From: DASPXK01 sp035637315
GTDB lineage: Bacteria; Chloroflexota; UBA6077; JACCZL01
Length of the DNA: 19,078 nucleotides
Direction of reading: 5' to 3'
NCBI GenBank assembly: GCA_035637315.1
Contig: DASPXK010000422.1
Location: 1-19,078 of the forward strand
The translations under genes were made by a program, and so were the position numbers. Each line of letters opens with the position of its first letter. Within the stretch, counting starts at the first letter, position 1. This document shows positions 1 through 6,709 of this stretch, in pieces. Under the pieces are notes generated by a model that had not been told where the DNA came from, made no database searches, and was given only the letters and a program-made list of their open reading frames with translations.

Positions 1-1050
1 CGGGCCCAGTACCTGGTCAAGATGCGCGAGTCGGGCCAGGAGGTGGAAATTCTGGCCGAGAACATCCTGGACGACCTGCAGCGCTGCGCCGCCCGCGGGC
101 TGACCACCATCCACGACATCGTCGTCAGCAGCCAGGAGGTCCTGGCCTATCAGAAGCTGGCGCGAGGCGGCCGAATGCCCGTCCGCGTCCAGCTGCTGCC
201 GCGGGTCATCGAGTCGAAATTCTCTAAAGAGAGTCTGCTCGACCCGGGCTTCGTCCAGGGCATGGGCTCGGACACGCTCAGGCTGGGCGGCATCAAGATG
301 AGCATCGACGGCGGCTTTACCGGCAAGAACGCCGCCTTCTCCGAGCCGCTCGCCTTCCACGGCGACGAGAACCCCGGCCTCATCCGGATCCTCCAGGACG
401 AGCTGGACGACACGGTCTGGCGTTACCACGAGCTGGGAATGCGCTGTTGCGTGCACGCGATCGGCGATGTGGCCATGGACATGATCCTCGAGGCTTACGA
501 GAAGGCCCTCCAACGGCTGCCTCGCCAGGACCACCGCCATCGCGTCGAGCACCTGGGCAACTGGATGATGACGCCCGAGCGGATCGCTCGGACGAAGCGG
601 CTCGGCGTCCTGCCGATCCCGAACCCCTCGATCTTCTACTTCCTGGGGAACGAGGTCAAAACGACCCTTGGCCCGAAGCGGACCGAGAGCGTCTTCCCCT
701 TCCGCACCCTGCTAGACGCGGGCTTTCCGCTGTGCTTCGGCTCCGACGCGCCAGGTTACTGGCCCGTCGACTCGCTGCGCGACCTCGGCGCCGCGGTCTC
801 TCGGACCACCCTCGACGGCCAGCGGCTCGCCCCGGAGCAGGCGATCGGCGTCAAGGAGGCGCTCAGGGCTCAGACCGCCACCGCGGCGTACATCGGCTTC
901 CAGGAGAACGCTCTCGGGTCGCTGGAGCCGGGCAAGCTGGCCGACGTGGCGGTCCTGGGCGAGGACCCGTTCACGTTCCCCGCCCACCGATTCAGGGAGC
1001 TGCCGGTCGATCTCACGATCACGGCCGGGCGGGTCGTGCACAGCCGCTAG
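1..1050 (+). CDS. Amidohydrolase family 3 (YtcJ-like), 5'-truncated
   Basis: This is the C-terminal part of a metal-dependent amidohydrolase of the YtcJ type; the open frame runs in from the left edge, so the start and the N-terminal HxH metal motif are missing. Seen in the sequence are the DGGFTGKNAAF segment, a HAIGDVAMD motif and HRVEH (both metal-ligand regions), GSDAP (the catalytic Asp region) and a C-terminal composite-sheet segment GSLEPGKLADVAVLGEDPF. In this family these residues hold one or two divalent metals in a TIM barrel and hydrolyse an amide or related bond; the substrate cannot be told. The protein is probably cytoplasmic. The next gene begins 27 nt downstream on the same strand, so it probably shares an operon with a solute importer, which suggests that it processes an imported compound. 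Confidence 0.9.
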   Translation, partial: RAQYLVKMRESGQEVEILAENILDDLQRCAARGLTTIHDIVVSSQEVLAYQKLARGGRMPVRVQLLPRVIESKFSKESLLDPGFVQGMGSDTLRLGGIKMSIDGGFTGKNAAFSEPLAFHGDENPGLIRILQDELDDTVWRYHELGMRCCVHAIGDVAMDMILEAYEKALQRLPRQDHRHRVEHLGNWMMTPERIARTKRLGVLPIPNPSIFYFLGNEVKTTLGPKRTESVFPFRTLLDAGFPLCFGSDAPGYWPVDSLRDLGAAVSRTTLDGQRLAPEQAIGVKEALRAQTATAAYIGFQENALGSLEPGKLADVAVLGEDPFTFPAHRFRELPVDLTITAGRVVHSR

Positions 1051-1077
1051 TCGAAAGATCGAATCCGGGAGGAGGAC

Positions 1078-1506
1078 ATGGCACTATCGCTGCGGGTCGC
1101 TCAAGGGATGGTCCAGGCTGGCGTGGCCGCCGCCGAGGGCCAGGGAATTCAGGTCAGCATCGTGATCGTCGACGCCGGCGGCTACCTGATCGCCGCCGCT
1201 CGGATGGACCAGACGCCGCTGTTGGCGCCCGACATCGCACTCGGCAAGGCCGCGGCCGCGGCGCTGTTCCGCTGCCCGTCCGCCGAGCTGGCCCAGCGCT
1301 GGGGGCCGGGCGCGCCGATCCCGGCCGCCATGTCGATTCGGATGGGCGGGCGTTTCGTCGCTTCCCAGGGTGGCCTCCCCATCATCGACGGGGCGGAGTG
1401 TGTGGGGGGCGTCGGCGTGAGTGGGGCCGCGCCCGCGCAGGACGAGGAAGTCGCCCAGGCGGCGATAGAGGGGAGAGCGGCAGAGGGGTCAGTACCGCGA
1501 CCGTGA
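1078..1506 (+). CDS. GlcG/HbpS family protein (DUF336), putative heme or cofactor binding
   Basis: A 142-residue protein with the GlcG/HbpS fold signature: an N-terminal helix, then VSIVIVDAGGYLIAAARMD, an alanine-rich helix with ALGKAAAAALF, and a glycine-rich end (GGLPIIDGAECVGGVGVSGA followed by an acidic helix, DEEVAQAA). Length and motif order are those of the family. Members bind heme or act as small accessory proteins of unclear role beside dehydrogenases and hydrolases; the specific job here is unknown. The start is fixed by GGGAGGAGG at 1067-1075 just before ATG 1078. It lies between the amidohydrolase and a solute-binding protein with short gaps (27 and 30 nt), so co-transcription is likely. 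Confidence 0.85.
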   Translation: MALSLRVAQGMVQAGVAAAEGQGIQVSIVIVDAGGYLIAAARMDQTPLLAPDIALGKAAAAALFRCPSAELAQRWGPGAPIPAAMSIRMGGRFVASQGGLPIIDGAECVGGVGVSGAAPAQDEEVAQAAIEGRAAEGSVPRP

Positions 1507-1536
1507 GGGAGCGGCCCACAACAGTGGAGGTGCGAG

Positions 1537-3120
1537 ATGCCGGCTGAGAAGACGCTGCTTCTGGGGCGCCTGGGCGGCGTTCTGGCGCTGGCGTGCCTGC
1601 TGGCGGCTGGCTGTGCGCCCGGCGGGCCGCCCGTGCCGGCCGCGAAGGGGCCCGCGGAGAAGCCCGCCGCCGAGGCGCCCAAGCCGGCCCCCAGCCGCAC
1701 CCTGACCGTCGCCTACACGACCGATCTGGAGGGCATCAACCCGTACGCCCACAGCACCAGCACGGTCTACGCGCGCTGGATGCACGTCGCCGAAGCGCTC
1801 GTCTGGCGTGACCAGACGAAGGGCGGCTGGGGTCCACATCTCGCCGAGCGCTGGGAGAATCCGGACCCCAACACCTGGCTCTTCTATCTCCGCAAGGGCG
1901 TGAAGTTCCACGACGGAAGCGAGCTGACTGCCGACGACGTGGTCTTCTCGTATACCCGCCTGAAGGAGGACAAGGAGAGCAAGCAGCTCTCGGTCCTGCT
2001 GGACGTCGAAAAGATCGAGGCGACCGACCGCTACACGGTTCGGATCAGGACCAAGAACCCGGACGCGGCGTTCGTGAGCCGACTGGATAATCGAGTCATC
2101 GTGAGCAAGGCGTACCACGACCGCTTGGGCACCGAGGCCGCTGACAAGCAGCAGATCGGGACCGGGCCGTACAAGTTCAAAGAATGGGTCCAGGGCCAGC
2201 GACTGGTGCTGATAAAGAACGAGGACTACTGGGGGCCGTTCAAGCCGGCCTGGGACGAGGTTGTCTTCCGGTCGATTCCGGAGGCCGAGGCGCGCATCAC
2301 CGCGCTCTTGAACGGCGAGGTCGACGTCATCGCCAACGTGCCGCCCCAGCAGGTCGAGCGGGTCAACGCCTCGGGCCGCGCGAACGCTGTCGGGACGCGC
2401 GGCGACCGCCTGCTCTTCCTGGCCCTCAACCCGATCGTCGAGCCGCTCAAGAACGAGCAGGTCCGCCAGGCCATTGCCCAGGCCATCGATAAGGACACCC
2501 TGATCAAGGGCGTCCTCCAGGACCGAGCGTATCGCCTCGACGGCCCGCTCGGACCGGGCATGTACTCGTACGACCCGAACCTGGCGCCACGCTACAACTA
2601 TGACCCGGACAAGGCCAAGCAGATGCTAACTCAGGCCGGCTACCCGAACGGGTTCGAGGTCGACTTCTATACGCCGGTCGACCGCTACACCAAGGACAAG
2701 GACATCAGCAGCGCGATCGTCGGCATGCTCGGTCGAATCGGCATCAGGGCGAGCCTGAAGACCCCCGAATGGGCCGTTTTCTCAGACGAATATCAGAAGG
2801 GTCTGTACCCGACGTACCTGATCGGTCGGGGCAGCGTGGCCGATCCCAGTGAGTATCTGCGCCAGTATTTCCGGACCGGCGTGACCAAGCGACTGCTGTT
2901 CTCCGACCCGGAGGTCGAGCGCGCCCTGGACGTCCAGGCGACTGAATTCGATCCCGCGAAGCGGGTCGAGCTGCTGCGCAAGGCCCAGAGCCTCATCATG
3001 CAAAAGGCTCCGGCGGTATTCCTGCTTCAATACGAGGACACCTACGGCGTGGGCAGCCGAGTCTCATTCGACCCTCGCTCCGACGAGTACATCTTTGCCT
3101 GGGACGTGAAGCCAAAGTAG
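1537..3120 (+). CDS. ABC transporter substrate-binding lipoprotein, family 5 (peptide/nickel type)
   Basis: A 527-residue extracytoplasmic solute-binding protein of the SBP_bac_5 family. Residues 1-26 form a lipoprotein signal ending in the lipobox LAAGC with Cys26; a Pro/Ala/Lys-rich linker follows to about residue 55, then the binding domain. Typical family segments are visible: LTVAYTTDLEGINPY, the KGVKFHDGSELTADDVVFSY block, IGTGPYKFKEW, and AIAQAIDKDTLI. Members capture oligopeptides, dipeptides, nickel chelates or other small solutes and hand them to the membrane permeases; the ligand cannot be told. The start is supported by GGAGG at 1526-1530. Two permease genes follow, after a 116-nt gap that carries a dispersed repeat. 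Confidence 0.95.
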   Translation: MPAEKTLLLGRLGGVLALACLLAAGCAPGGPPVPAAKGPAEKPAAEAPKPAPSRTLTVAYTTDLEGINPYAHSTSTVYARWMHVAEALVWRDQTKGGWGPHLAERWENPDPNTWLFYLRKGVKFHDGSELTADDVVFSYTRLKEDKESKQLSVLLDVEKIEATDRYTVRIRTKNPDAAFVSRLDNRVIVSKAYHDRLGTEAADKQQIGTGPYKFKEWVQGQRLVLIKNEDYWGPFKPAWDEVVFRSIPEAEARITALLNGEVDVIANVPPQQVERVNASGRANAVGTRGDRLLFLALNPIVEPLKNEQVRQAIAQAIDKDTLIKGVLQDRAYRLDGPLGPGMYSYDPNLAPRYNYDPDKAKQMLTQAGYPNGFEVDFYTPVDRYTKDKDISSAIVGMLGRIGIRASLKTPEWAVFSDEYQKGLYPTYLIGRGSVADPSEYLRQYFRTGVTKRLLFSDPEVERALDVQATEFDPAKRVELLRKAQSLIMQKAPAVFLLQYEDTYGVGSRVSFDPRSDEYIFAWDVKPK

Positions 3121-3128
3121 CCCCCCCT

Positions 3129-3174
3129 TGTCATCCTGAGCCCGTCATTGTCATCCTGAGCGAAGCGAAGGATC
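3129..3174. repeat. Dispersed repeat, CHPERSEGS type (partial plus half copy)
   Basis: TGTCATCCTGAG occurs at 3129-3140 and again at 3149-3160, where it continues as CGAAGCGAAGGATC to 3174. The same word occurs as both arms of the palindrome at 4295-4361. Read in one frame on either strand it gives the familiar spurious peptide pieces CHPERSEGS / RFAQDD. It lies just after the binding-protein stop codon, inside a transporter operon. Confidence 0.8.
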
Positions 3175-3236
3175 TCATGCACCTGACCGGGGCGTTCGGC
3201 GTTGCCGGGTATGGAAGACGGCCAACCGCCCACTGA

Positions 3237-4238
3237 ATGACCAGCTACCTGATCCGCCGGCTGCTCGGGACGCTGCCCGTCATCGTGTTGATCACGGTCC
3301 TGGTGTACATGCTGCTGCACCTGGCGCCTGGTGATCCGGCCTCGCTGCTGCTGCCGGAGGCGGCCACGGATGCGGACGTCGCCGAGGCCAGACGGCGCTG
3401 GGGACTGGACCAGCCGGTCTACGTGCAGTACTTCTATTTCCTGTCGGCAGCGCTGCGCGGCGACCTCGGGAAGTCGTTTCGCTTCGCTCAGCCCGTCAAT
3501 CAATTGATCGCGTCCCGTCTGCCGGCGACCGTCGAGCTGGCCTTCTTCGCGATGCTGGTCGCCACCTCGATCGCGATCCCGCTGGGCGTGTACGCCGGAG
3601 CCAAGCCCAACTCGTTCGTGGACAACGTCGGCACGACCTTCGGCCTGTTTGGGATCAGCATGCCCAACTTCTGGTTCGGAATCATGATGATCCTGCTGTT
3701 CGCGGGAATCCTCCACCTGCTGCCTTCGGCCGGGCGCAGTGAATACGGCGCCGCCGGGCAGACCATTAGCGGCTTCTATTTCCTGGACAGCGTGCTGGTG
3801 GGCAATTGGGTCGGGCTGTCGGACGCTTTCAAGCACGTGCTCTTGCCGGCCACGACCCTCGGCTGCGCGCTGGCCGGCATCCAGATGCGGATCACCCGTT
3901 CGGCAGTCCTCGAGGTGACGCGCGAGGACTACGTGATGGTAGCGCGCGCCAAAGGCCTGCCAAACCCGGCCGTCCTCTGGCGCCACGCCGTCAGGAACGC
4001 CATCATCCCGATCGTCACGGTCATCGGCCTGGAGCTGGGCGCGCTGCTCAGCGGCTCGATCATCGTCGAGACCGTCTTCGCCTGGCCCGGGGTCGGAAGC
4101 CTCTTGATCACCGGTGTCACCTCGCGCGACTACCCACTCGTGACCGGCATCGTGCTGATGTACACAGTCGCCTTCGTGACCATCAACCTGCTGGTCGACG
4201 CCGTCTACGCCGTCGTCGACCCGAGGATCCGACTTTGA
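3237..4238 (+). CDS. ABC transporter permease, DppB-like
   Basis: A 333-residue inner-membrane permease of the binding-protein-dependent type (DppB/OppB family). The N-terminus MTSYLIRRLLGTLPVIVLITVLVYMLLHLAPGDPA is the usual family start with its first membrane helix. About six helices are visible. The EAA loop, which contacts the ATPase, is at TREDYVMVARAKGLPNPAVLWRHAVRNA. The C-terminus ends NLLVDAVYAVVDPRIRL, as in the family. ATG 3237 is the earliest possible start because an in-frame TGA directly precedes it; no Shine-Dalgarno sequence is visible at normal distance. It pairs with the DppC-like permease downstream and receives solute from the upstream lipoprotein. Confidence 0.95.
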   Translation: MTSYLIRRLLGTLPVIVLITVLVYMLLHLAPGDPASLLLPEAATDADVAEARRRWGLDQPVYVQYFYFLSAALRGDLGKSFRFAQPVNQLIASRLPATVELAFFAMLVATSIAIPLGVYAGAKPNSFVDNVGTTFGLFGISMPNFWFGIMMILLFAGILHLLPSAGRSEYGAAGQTISGFYFLDSVLVGNWVGLSDAFKHVLLPATTLGCALAGIQMRITRSAVLEVTREDYVMVARAKGLPNPAVLWRHAVRNAIIPIVTVIGLELGALLSGSIIVETVFAWPGVGSLLITGVTSRDYPLVTGIVLMYTVAFVTINLLVDAVYAVVDPRIRL

Positions 4239-4294
4239 AGCTGGCCGACTCGTTTGCCGGGCGACCAGACTCTTGGCCGCGTCCAGAACTTCGC

Positions 4295-4361
4295 TGTCAT
4301 TCTGAGCGCAGCGAAGAATCCGTGCCCGGGCTGCGGATCCTTCGCTTCGCTCAGGGTGACA
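4295..4361. repeat. Palindromic CHPERSEGS-type repeat between permease genes
   Basis: Arm 4295-4322 and arm 4334-4361 are 28 nt each and complementary at 24 of 28 positions; the 11-nt loop itself contains the palindrome GCCCGGGC (4324-4331). The arms are homologous to the words at 3129-3174. It would form a large hairpin in the transporter mRNA between the two permease genes and may attenuate or stabilise the message. Confidence 0.85.
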
Positions 4362-4380
4362 ATGGTGCCTGGAGCCAACG

Positions 4381-5280
4381 TTGGCCGAATCGGTTGTAGT
4401 CGTCGCGCGGCCCGCCAGCATCGGGCGGGCTACCAGGGCAACCTGGGTGCGGCCATGGCTGCGGGCCAAGTTCTGCGCTGGCGGCGCGATCGTCGCCGTG
4501 CTGGTCCTGCTGGGCCTCTTCGGGCCGTCGCTGGCGCCGTACGACCCGAACGAGCAGCAGTTGCGCGAGTCGCTCCGTGCGCCAGACTGGTTCGCCGGGC
4601 CGCGGCTTCTCGGGACAGACAACCTCGGCCGGGACATCCGAAGCCGGGTCATGCATGGCGCGCGGGTCTCGCTCATCATCGCGTTCGCGGTGGTCATCAT
4701 CTCGGGCGCGATCGGGATCACGCTGGGCACGGTCTCTGGCTATTTCGGCGGACGGGTCGACTTCGCCATTCAGAAGCTGGTCGAGGTGATCTGGGCCTTT
4801 CCGCCCCTGCTGCTGGCGATCGCGATCCTCGCCTTCCTCGGGCAGAGCTTGCCCAACTTGATCCTGGCGCTGCTCGCCCAGCGCGTGGTCCAGTTCTCCC
4901 GTGTCATGCGAGGGGAGGCGATCACCCTGCGCCATCGCGAGTTCGTGACCGCCGCCCGTGTGCTGGGAGCCGGCGACGCGCGCATCATCGTTCGCCACAT
5001 CGTGCCGAACCTGGTCCCCTCGGCGCTTGTGATCGCGACGTTCGCGATGGCGATCGCGATCATCGCCGAGGCCAGCCTGAGCTTCCTTGGACTCGGCGTG
5101 CCGCCCGAAGTGCCCACGTGGGGAACGATGCTGGCGGATGGGCGCAGCTACATCAGCACGGCCCCGTGGCTGTGCGTCTTCCCAGGCCTGGCCATCTTCG
5201 TCGTCGTGCTGGGCATCAACCTGCTCGGGGACGGCCTTCGAGACGTGCTCGATCCGCGGATGAAGAAGACGGCGCTCTGA
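4381..5280 (+). CDS. ABC transporter permease, DppC-like
   Basis: A 299-residue second permease of the same importer (DppC/OppC family). Residues 30-50 form the first helix, followed by the family motif FGPSLAPYDPNEQ, then RLLGTDNLGRDIRSRVMHGARVSL, an EAA loop at HREFVTAARVLGAGDARIIVRHIVPN, and the C-terminal EASLSFLGLGVPPEVPTWGTML block with GDGLRDVLDPRMKK at the end. The start is a TTG, chosen because GGAG at 4371-4374 lies 6 nt upstream and no in-frame ATG precedes the first conserved motif. In family operons two ATPase genes usually follow; here a repeat and unassigned DNA follow instead. Confidence 0.93.
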   Translation: MAESVVVVARPASIGRATRATWVRPWLRAKFCAGGAIVAVLVLLGLFGPSLAPYDPNEQQLRESLRAPDWFAGPRLLGTDNLGRDIRSRVMHGARVSLIIAFAVVIISGAIGITLGTVSGYFGGRVDFAIQKLVEVIWAFPPLLLAIAILAFLGQSLPNLILALLAQRVVQFSRVMRGEAITLRHREFVTAARVLGAGDARIIVRHIVPNLVPSALVIATFAMAIAIIAEASLSFLGLGVPPEVPTWGTMLADGRSYISTAPWLCVFPGLAIFVVVLGINLLGDGLRDVLDPRMKKTAL

Positions 5281-5368
5281 CGAGTAGCGGGTAGCGAGCA
5301 GTGAGTGGTGAGTGGTGAGTAGCGAGTGATGGACTAAGACTCGCGACTTACTACTCGCCGGTCGCCGC
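5281..5368. repeat. Dispersed GAGTAGCGAGT-type palindrome, copy A
   Basis: Directly after the DppC-like stop, a run of degenerate GAGTAGCGAGT/GAGTGGTGAGT units is followed by the complementary ACTCGCGACTTACTACTCGC arm across a short loop (GATGGACTAAGA). Copy B at 6585-6661 has the same arms and a related loop (GGTGGGCCAAAA). Confidence 0.75.
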
Positions 5369-5370
5369 TA

Positions 5371-5739
5371 AGTGGGAGCTGGAATCGGCCCGCGGATGAG
5401 CCGACTCAAGCGCCGCTCGGGTGGGCCAATGATTATGGCAATGACTGGCTTAATGATTGTGGCGGTTGACGCCGCCGTCGAGGCGCTAAATTCGGTGGCG
5501 TACGACATCACGTCGCCGCGGACCGCTGCGAGATCATGTCGGTAGAGATGGCGAACGTACGCCCGCTCGAGCGGCTGAGCTACGACGTGCGGATCGAGGC
5601 GACCCCTCACCGACCGCCACACGCGGCAGGATACTGGTCTCCGTCTGACGCCCAGCGTCACGCCCGGGGCGGAATCGCCAGGGAGACAACGCTTCAGGTC
5701 TAGGGACGCCGCGGGTCCAGGAACTGGTGCGGGCAGTGC
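5371..5739. other. Intergenic stretch with no supportable gene
   Basis: About 370 nt between the permease operon and the convergent SDR gene. Only weak frames are open: 97 codons on the minus strand (5368-5661) without a ribosome-binding site, and 55 codons on the plus strand from ATG 5536 to 5703. Neither matches a family I recognise. Several short frames on the plus strand break into one another, so this could be a decayed gene, but the parent is not identifiable by eye. Confidence 0.4.
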
Positions 5740-6534
5740 CTACCCACTGGGGGGCAGCATGAACCGGCCCGCCGACGAGCCCCCATCGACGGGAATGACG
5801 GCCCCGGTGATGAACTCGGCCTCAGCTGAGCAGACGAAGAAGACGGCCCGCGCGATGTCCTCCGGCCGGCCCGATCGACCCCACGGGATCATCTGACTGA
5901 TCGCCGCCCGATAGGCGGCGGAGACGCCTGGTCGCTCGCCGACGTCGACGAAGCCAGGCGAGACGACGTTGACATTGATCTTGTGCTCCGCCAGCTCGAG
6001 CGCCAGGACCTTGGCGAACAGCACCAGCCCGGCCTTCGAGGCGCAGTAGTGGGCCGCCCCAACCCGGGCCGACTGGTGCGCTCCGCTGGCGATGGCGCAG
6101 ATTTTCCCACCCTGGCCCGGCGAAGCCCGCTTGTTCTGCTCGACCATCTGTCTGGCCGCCGCTCGGCACACCAGATAGGTCCCCTTGAGATTCGTATCGA
6201 GGACCAGGTCCCACTCGTCCTCGTCCATCTCCAGGACCGGCGTATTCGGATAGACGCCAGCGTTGCTGACGGCGACGTCGAGCCGGCCGTGCTGGCGGAC
6301 CGTCTGTTCGACCGCCGCCCGGATGCTGCCTGCGTCGCGGACGTCGACCGCGACCGGCAAGACCTCGCCGCCCTCGGAACGCAATTGGGAGGCCGCCTGC
6401 TCGACCTTGGGCTGATCGCGGTCGAGCATGGCGACATGGTCGCCCGCTCGGGCGAACAGCGTCGCGATGCCGTACCCGATCCCACTCGCCGCGCCGGTCA
6501 CCAGCACGCTTCGCGCGCCACTCACCTCAGCCAC
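5740..6534 (-). CDS. Short-chain dehydrogenase/reductase (SDR), classical type
   Basis: A 264-residue NAD(P)-dependent oxidoreductase with all classical SDR landmarks, numbered from GTG 6534: cofactor motif TGAASGIG at 13-20, Asp38 after the second strand (favours NAD(H)), DV at 64-65, NAG at 91-93, and the catalytic set Asn115, Ser150, Tyr163, Lys167. The C-terminus ITGAVIPVDGGSSAG is typical. The substrate is unknown. The open frame extends to 6627, but those extra codons are the dispersed repeat (6585-6661) and promoter DNA. GTG 6534 is preferred because a promoter (TTGACA 6570-6565, N17, hexamer 6547-6542) predicts transcription starting at about 6534, which would make the mRNA leaderless. 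GTG 6540 is the alternative. Confidence 0.92.
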   Translation of the reverse strand: MAEVSGARSVLVTGAASGIGYGIATLFARAGDHVAMLDRDQPKVEQAASQLRSEGGEVLPVAVDVRDAGSIRAAVEQTVRQHGRLDVAVSNAGVYPNTPVLEMDEDEWDLVLDTNLKGTYLVCRAAARQMVEQNKRASPGQGGKICAIASGAHQSARVGAAHYCASKAGLVLFAKVLALELAEHKINVNVVSPGFVDVGERPGVSAAYRAAISQMIPWGRSGRPEDIARAVFFVCSAEAEFITGAVIPVDGGSSAGRFMLPPSG

Positions 6535-6541
6535 GCCCACA

Positions 6542-6570
6542 AGCGTGGCACGCCGAACGATGAGTGTCAA
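6542..6570 (-). promoter_or_regulatory. Predicted promoter of the SDR gene
   Basis: On the minus strand TTGACA (6570-6565) is a perfect -35. A 17-nt spacer ends in GTGC, followed by a poor -10 hexamer CACGCT (6547-6542). The GTGC extension also occurs before the -10 of the promoters at 14941-14969 and 15710-15738. Expected transcription start is close to 6534, the chosen start codon. Confidence 0.45.
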
Positions 6571-6584
6571 GGAAGGAGCCAGGA

Positions 6585-6661
6585 CGAGTCGCGAGTGACG
6601 AGTAGCGAGTAGAGAGCGGTGGGCCAAAACTCGCTACTCGCTACTCGCTACTCGCTACGCG
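6585..6661. repeat. Dispersed GAGTAGCGAGT-type palindrome, copy B
   Basis: Left arm about 6585-6617 (CGAGT/CGCGAGTGACGAGTAGCGAG units) faces right arm about 6629-6661, four ACTCGCT units. It sits between the divergent SDR and luciferase-like genes and ends only a few bases before the -10 of the latter. Its translation on the minus strand (SLLATRHS) accounts for the false N-terminal extension of the SDR frame. Confidence 0.8.
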
Positions 6662-6666
6662 CCTAC

Positions 6667-6675
6667 TGGTATGAT
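6667..6675 (+). promoter_or_regulatory. Predicted extended -10 promoter of the luciferase-like gene
   Basis: TGG followed by TATGAT (6670-6675) forms an extended -10 element with 5 of 6 consensus bases in the hexamer. No -35 is recognisable because the upstream DNA is the repeat. Predicted start near 6682 leaves a 28-nt leader with its ribosome-binding site. Confidence 0.45.
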
Positions 6676-6709
6676 CCCGAGCCGGACTCAGGGGGACAGG
6701 AGAAACGGA

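Noticed and set aside
447..1547. 366-codon plus-strand frame overlapping the amidohydrolase and GlcG-like genes
   Set aside because: It is an Arg/Gly/Pro-rich shadow frame of two genes with clear family motifs, and has no ribosome-binding site.
3042..4730. 562-codon open frame on the minus strand across the binding-protein end and both permease genes
   Set aside because: It is antisense to well-supported permeases. Its recognisable words (CHPERSEGS, LRFAQDD) come only from the dispersed repeats, and its composition (Arg/Asp/Gln/His rich, no motifs) is that of a high-GC shadow frame.
5368..5661. 97-codon minus-strand frame in the gap after the permeases
   Set aside because: No ribosome-binding site, no recognisable family and no membrane or domain pattern beyond one hydrophobic patch. 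It is kept only as part of the gap description.
6541..6627. N-terminal extension of the SDR protein (MAHRSLLATRHS...)
   Set aside because: These codons are translated repeat and promoter DNA; the SDR fold starts after GTG 6534.
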